In this document: piece by piece, positions 61,923 to 64,000 of the stretch
How positions within the stretch are numbered: position 1 is the stretch's first letter
Layout: each line of letters begins with the position of its first letter
Source: Haloarcula salinisoli
Lineage (GTDB): Archaea; Halobacteriota; Halobacteria; Halobacteriales; Haloarculaceae
Assembly (NCBI RefSeq): GCF_019599405.1
Contig: NZ_RKLQ01000001.1
Coordinates: forward strand, 372,001 to 436,000
Direction: 5' to 3'
Length of the DNA: 64,000 nucleotides
Translations under genes and position numbers: made by a program
Notes under the pieces: model-generated
Databases searched by the model: none
What the model was told of the DNA's origin: nothing
The model's input: only the letters and a program-made list of their open reading frames with translations

Positions 61923-63233
61923 ATGGTCCTCGGTACGGATTCCCGCGTCTTGACCCTGGCATTTGCCCGTATGGCCGACGCGCTGGGCAACTCCTTTCTC
62001 ATCATCGTCCTGCCGCTGTACATCGCCAGCGGGCAGGTGACACTCACTGGTATCGCAGGGACGGAGATTCTGGGCTTCGTCCTGCGTGAGGAGACCCTCA
62101 TCGGGCTGGTGCTGTCGCTGTTTGGCCTGTTGAACTCCTTCGGGCAGCCGTTCACGGGCCGGCTCTCCGACCGGACCGGCCGCCGTCGGGTGTTCGTCCT
62201 CACGGGACTGGTGCTGTTCGGAATCGGCAGTGCTGCCTACCCGTTCCTCACGTCCTACTGGTCGGTACTCGCCGCCAGAGCGTTCCAGGGTATCGGGGCG
62301 GCCTTCACTATCCCCGCCACCGTCGCCCTGGTCAACGACTACGCCGCAAGCGACAGCGAGCGCGGCGGCAACTTCGGCGTGTTCAACACGTTCCGACTGA
62401 TTGGTTTCGGCTTCGGCCCCATCGTCGCCGGGATTCTCATCACGGGCGGCTTGAGTTCGGAGGGCGTCGTCACGTACACGTTGGGCGCGTTCTCGCTCTC
62501 CGGGTTCAACGCCGCCTTCGCCGTCGCCGTCCTCGGTGCAATCATCAGCTTCTGTCTCGTCGCCGCCCTCATCGACGACCCGCCGGCCGCTGCCGACGCC
62601 GCGAGCAAGAACCTCTCTATCGCCGTGCTGGACCCCGACGGCGAGGGGCTGGACCCCGTCTTCGTCCTCGGTGTCGCCACGTTCCTGATGGCGACGACTA
62701 TCGCGCTCTTTGCGACGCTCGAAGGCCCGATTCGGATGCGCCTAGACGAATCGACGTTCATGTTCAGCGTCCAGTTCGCCGCCGTCGTCATCGCGAACGT
62801 CATCTTTCAGGTCCCAATCGGCCGGGCGAGCGACCGCTTTGGCCGCCGTCCGTTCGTCGTCGCCGGCTTCGCCGTGCTCGTCCCGTCGGTGTACGCCCAG
62901 GGTATCGTGATGGACCCCTGGCTCATGCTCGCTGCCCGATTCGTCCAGGGTATCGCCGTCGCGCTCGTGTTCGCCCCGTCGCTCGCGCTGGCCGGCGACC
63001 TCGCCGGCGAGCGGGGCTCGGGCACGACGCTGTCGGTCCTCACGATGGCCTTCGGCCTCGGCGTCGCCGCCGGACCGCTGGCCTCCGGCGTCCTCTACAA
63101 CCTCGGGGGCTTCTCGACCCCCTTCACCGTCGGCGCGGTGCTGGCACTCGCCGCGCTCGGACTGACTTACTGGCAGGTCGAGGAGACGCTCTCGGTCGAG
63201 GCGGACGCTGGAGCGGCCCCGGCACAGGACTGA
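61923..63233 (+). CDS. Major facilitator superfamily transporter
   Basis: 436 residues with 12 hydrophobic segments in two halves, separated by a hydrophilic loop near residues 215-245 (DDPPAAADAASKNLS). MFS signatures are visible: GRLSDRTGRRRVFVLTG in the loop between helices 2 and 3, and the weaker repeat GRASDRFGRRPFVVAG in the second half. ARAFQGIGAAFTIPATVALV matches the motif of multidrug and sugar-type members. Substrate unknown; probably a proton- or sodium-coupled exporter. The cytoplasmic C-terminus is short (EADAGAAPAQD). Confidence 0.9.
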   Translation: MVLGTDSRVLTLAFARMADALGNSFLIIVLPLYIASGQVTLTGIAGTEILGFVLREETLIGLVLSLFGLLNSFGQPFTGRLSDRTGRRRVFVLTGLVLFGIGSAAYPFLTSYWSVLAARAFQGIGAAFTIPATVALVNDYAASDSERGGNFGVFNTFRLIGFGFGPIVAGILITGGLSSEGVVTYTLGAFSLSGFNAAFAVAVLGAIISFCLVAALIDDPPAAADAASKNLSIAVLDPDGEGLDPVFVLGVATFLMATTIALFATLEGPIRMRLDESTFMFSVQFAAVVIANVIFQVPIGRASDRFGRRPFVVAGFAVLVPSVYAQGIVMDPWLMLAARFVQGIAVALVFAPSLALAGDLAGERGSGTTLSVLTMAFGLGVAAGPLASGVLYNLGGFSTPFTVGAVLALAALGLTYWQVEETLSVEADAGAAPAQD

Positions 63234-63282
63234 GGGCCACCCCACCGCAGGGGTTAACTCCGACACTGGCATACTATCTGAT

Positions 63283-63903
63283 ATGTTCACAGACCGAACG
63301 GACGCCGGTGAACAGCTAGCTGCAGCGGTCCGTCGGTCGGACATCGAGGTCGACATCGTCCTGGGGATTCCCCGCGGCGGCCTCCCGGTCGCTCGCCCCG
63401 TCGCCGACGCGCTTTCGGTTCCCCTCGACGTTGTGGTCGCGAGCAAAGTGGGCGCGCCGGGCAACCCCGAGCTGGCGGTCGCCGCCGTCGCCGACGACGG
63501 GACGACCTGGCGCAACGACTCGCTCATCGGGAAACTCGACCTGACGACCGGGTATCTGGAAGACGAAATCGAACACGAACAGCGGGCCGCCCGGCAGAAA
63601 CGCGAGCGCTACCGCGAGGGCCGGCCGCCACTCGACCTGACCGGTAAGCACGTCCTCGTCGTCGACGACGGACTGGCGACCGGGGCGACGATGTTCGCCT
63701 GTGTCGAGCGGGTCCGGGAGGCCGGCGCGGCGAGCGTCGCCGCCGCGGTACCGGTCGGGTCGCCCCGGACCGCCGACCAGCTGGAGCGACAGGTCGACCA
63801 CCTCGAGATACTGGAGCGGCCCCGGAGCTTCAGGGCCGTCGGACAGTTCTTTCGGGACTTCTCGCAGGTCACCGACGAGGAAGCGATGGCACTGCTAAAC
63901 TAA
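63283..63903 (+). CDS. Phosphoribosyltransferase-family protein
   Basis: 206 residues starting MFTDRTDAGEQLAAAVRRSD. Residues about 25-170 are a type I PRTase fold: LGIPRGGLPVARPVADAL, then the PRPP-binding loop VLVVDDGLATGATM near 126. A flexible region between them (GKLDLTTGYLEDEIEHEQRAAR) probably forms the hood. It belongs to the uncharacterised PRTase group, often found with erythromycin-esterase-like or hydrolase genes in other organisms. GTTAAC lies 27 bp before the ATG. The substrate base is not readable from sequence. Confidence 0.88.
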   Translation: MFTDRTDAGEQLAAAVRRSDIEVDIVLGIPRGGLPVARPVADALSVPLDVVVASKVGAPGNPELAVAAVADDGTTWRNDSLIGKLDLTTGYLEDEIEHEQRAARQKRERYREGRPPLDLTGKHVLVVDDGLATGATMFACVERVREAGAASVAAAVPVGSPRTADQLERQVDHLEILERPRSFRAVGQFFRDFSQVTDEEAMALLN

Positions 63904-64000
63904 CCGCTCGACCGTCTCCCGCACCGAGCGAGCGGCCGCCCGGACCTCGGAGAGCCGGACGTACTCGCGTTTCGAGTGGGCGACCGCCCCCACCTCGTCG
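63895..64000 (-). CDS. C-terminal fragment of a larger protein (5' end outside window)
   Basis: The last 34 codons of a leftward gene, reading DEVGAVAHSKREYVRLSEVR and on to the end VERLV. Its TAG stop overlaps the phosphoribosyltransferase gene by 9 bp. The sequence AVAHSKREYVRLSE resembles the C-terminal region of M20/M28-type metallopeptidases or deacetylases, where a His follows a Gly/Ala strand. This is suggestive only; the fragment is too short for a firm call. Confidence 0.45.
   Translation of the reverse strand, partial: DEVGAVAHSKREYVRLSEVRAAARSVRETVERLV

Overview
The window is a stretch of chromosome from an extremely halophilic archaeon (class Halobacteria). The evidence is high GC with strongly GC-rich third codon positions, acidic Asp/Glu-rich proteins, many TATA-like boxes about 27 bp before a start codon (leaderless mRNAs), and halophile-typical genes: Rad50, PolB1, a FolC-FolP fusion, a PurN-PurH fusion, glycerol-1-phosphate dehydrogenase, HalOD1 domains and Tat-exported lipoproteins. 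I saw no transposase, phage gene or CRISPR array. Family-level placement (perhaps Haloarculaceae) is a guess.

Layout. 1-5.7 kb: the end of rad50, three small halophile genes, and polB1 interrupted by an intein. 5.8-9.4 kb: the iron-sulfur assembly operon sufCBD. 9.4-9.8 kb: a hairpin repeat array. 9.8-13.6 kb: membrane proteins, an ArsR-like regulator, and a ferritin-like protein overlapping a DtxR/SirR-type metal regulator, followed by tRNA-Gln(TTG). 13.8-23.0 kb: an acetyltransferase, an HD hydrolase, a LysE exporter, a coiled-coil protein, a GH2-like protein, a small zinc protein, DUF371, endonuclease III, an aldo/keto reductase and a three-gene zinc-finger cluster. 23.6-32.1 kb: the termination nuclease aCPSF1, a P19-like Tat lipoprotein and a Dyp-peroxidase-like Tat protein (possible iron uptake), HTH and membrane pairs, and a degenerate ATP-grasp protein. 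32.2-36 kb: proS, a 12-hairpin array, a membrane protein and a CBS protein. 36-47 kb: gltB, an Orc1/Cdc6-like ATPase, a permease, egsA, a second repeat array, a Nudix-like protein and an S9 peptidase. 47-64 kb: a glycosyltransferase, an XPB helicase, a DsrE protein, folCP, a formate/nitrite-type channel, HdeD, purNH, another DsrE protein, purB, HalOD1, an MFS transporter, a phosphoribosyltransferase and the end of one more gene.

Themes. Iron metabolism recurs (sufCBD, ferritin-like plus metal regulator, P19-like and Dyp-like exported proteins). One-carbon and purine metabolism is represented by folCP, purNH and purB. RNA end formation may be linked to aCPSF1 and the structured 3' elements.

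The most unusual content is non-coding. Three groups of intergenic elements have arms that differ from copy to copy but stay complementary within a copy: (1) arrays of perfect short hairpins that begin at the stop codons of sufD, proS and egsA, with the stop-codon segment repeated at or near the far end (a mini-version sits in front of tRNA-Gln); (2) four elements of 64-83 bp with ends like ATACTGCCGGCTGTA/TACAGCCGGCAGTAT, three of them starting on the last base of a stop codon; (3) a repeat of about 115 bp starting CCAGAAAGCCCCGG and ending GCCCCTTTC with a variable, compensated stem. These look like a structured 3'-end or intergenic RNA/DNA system whose function I cannot assign.
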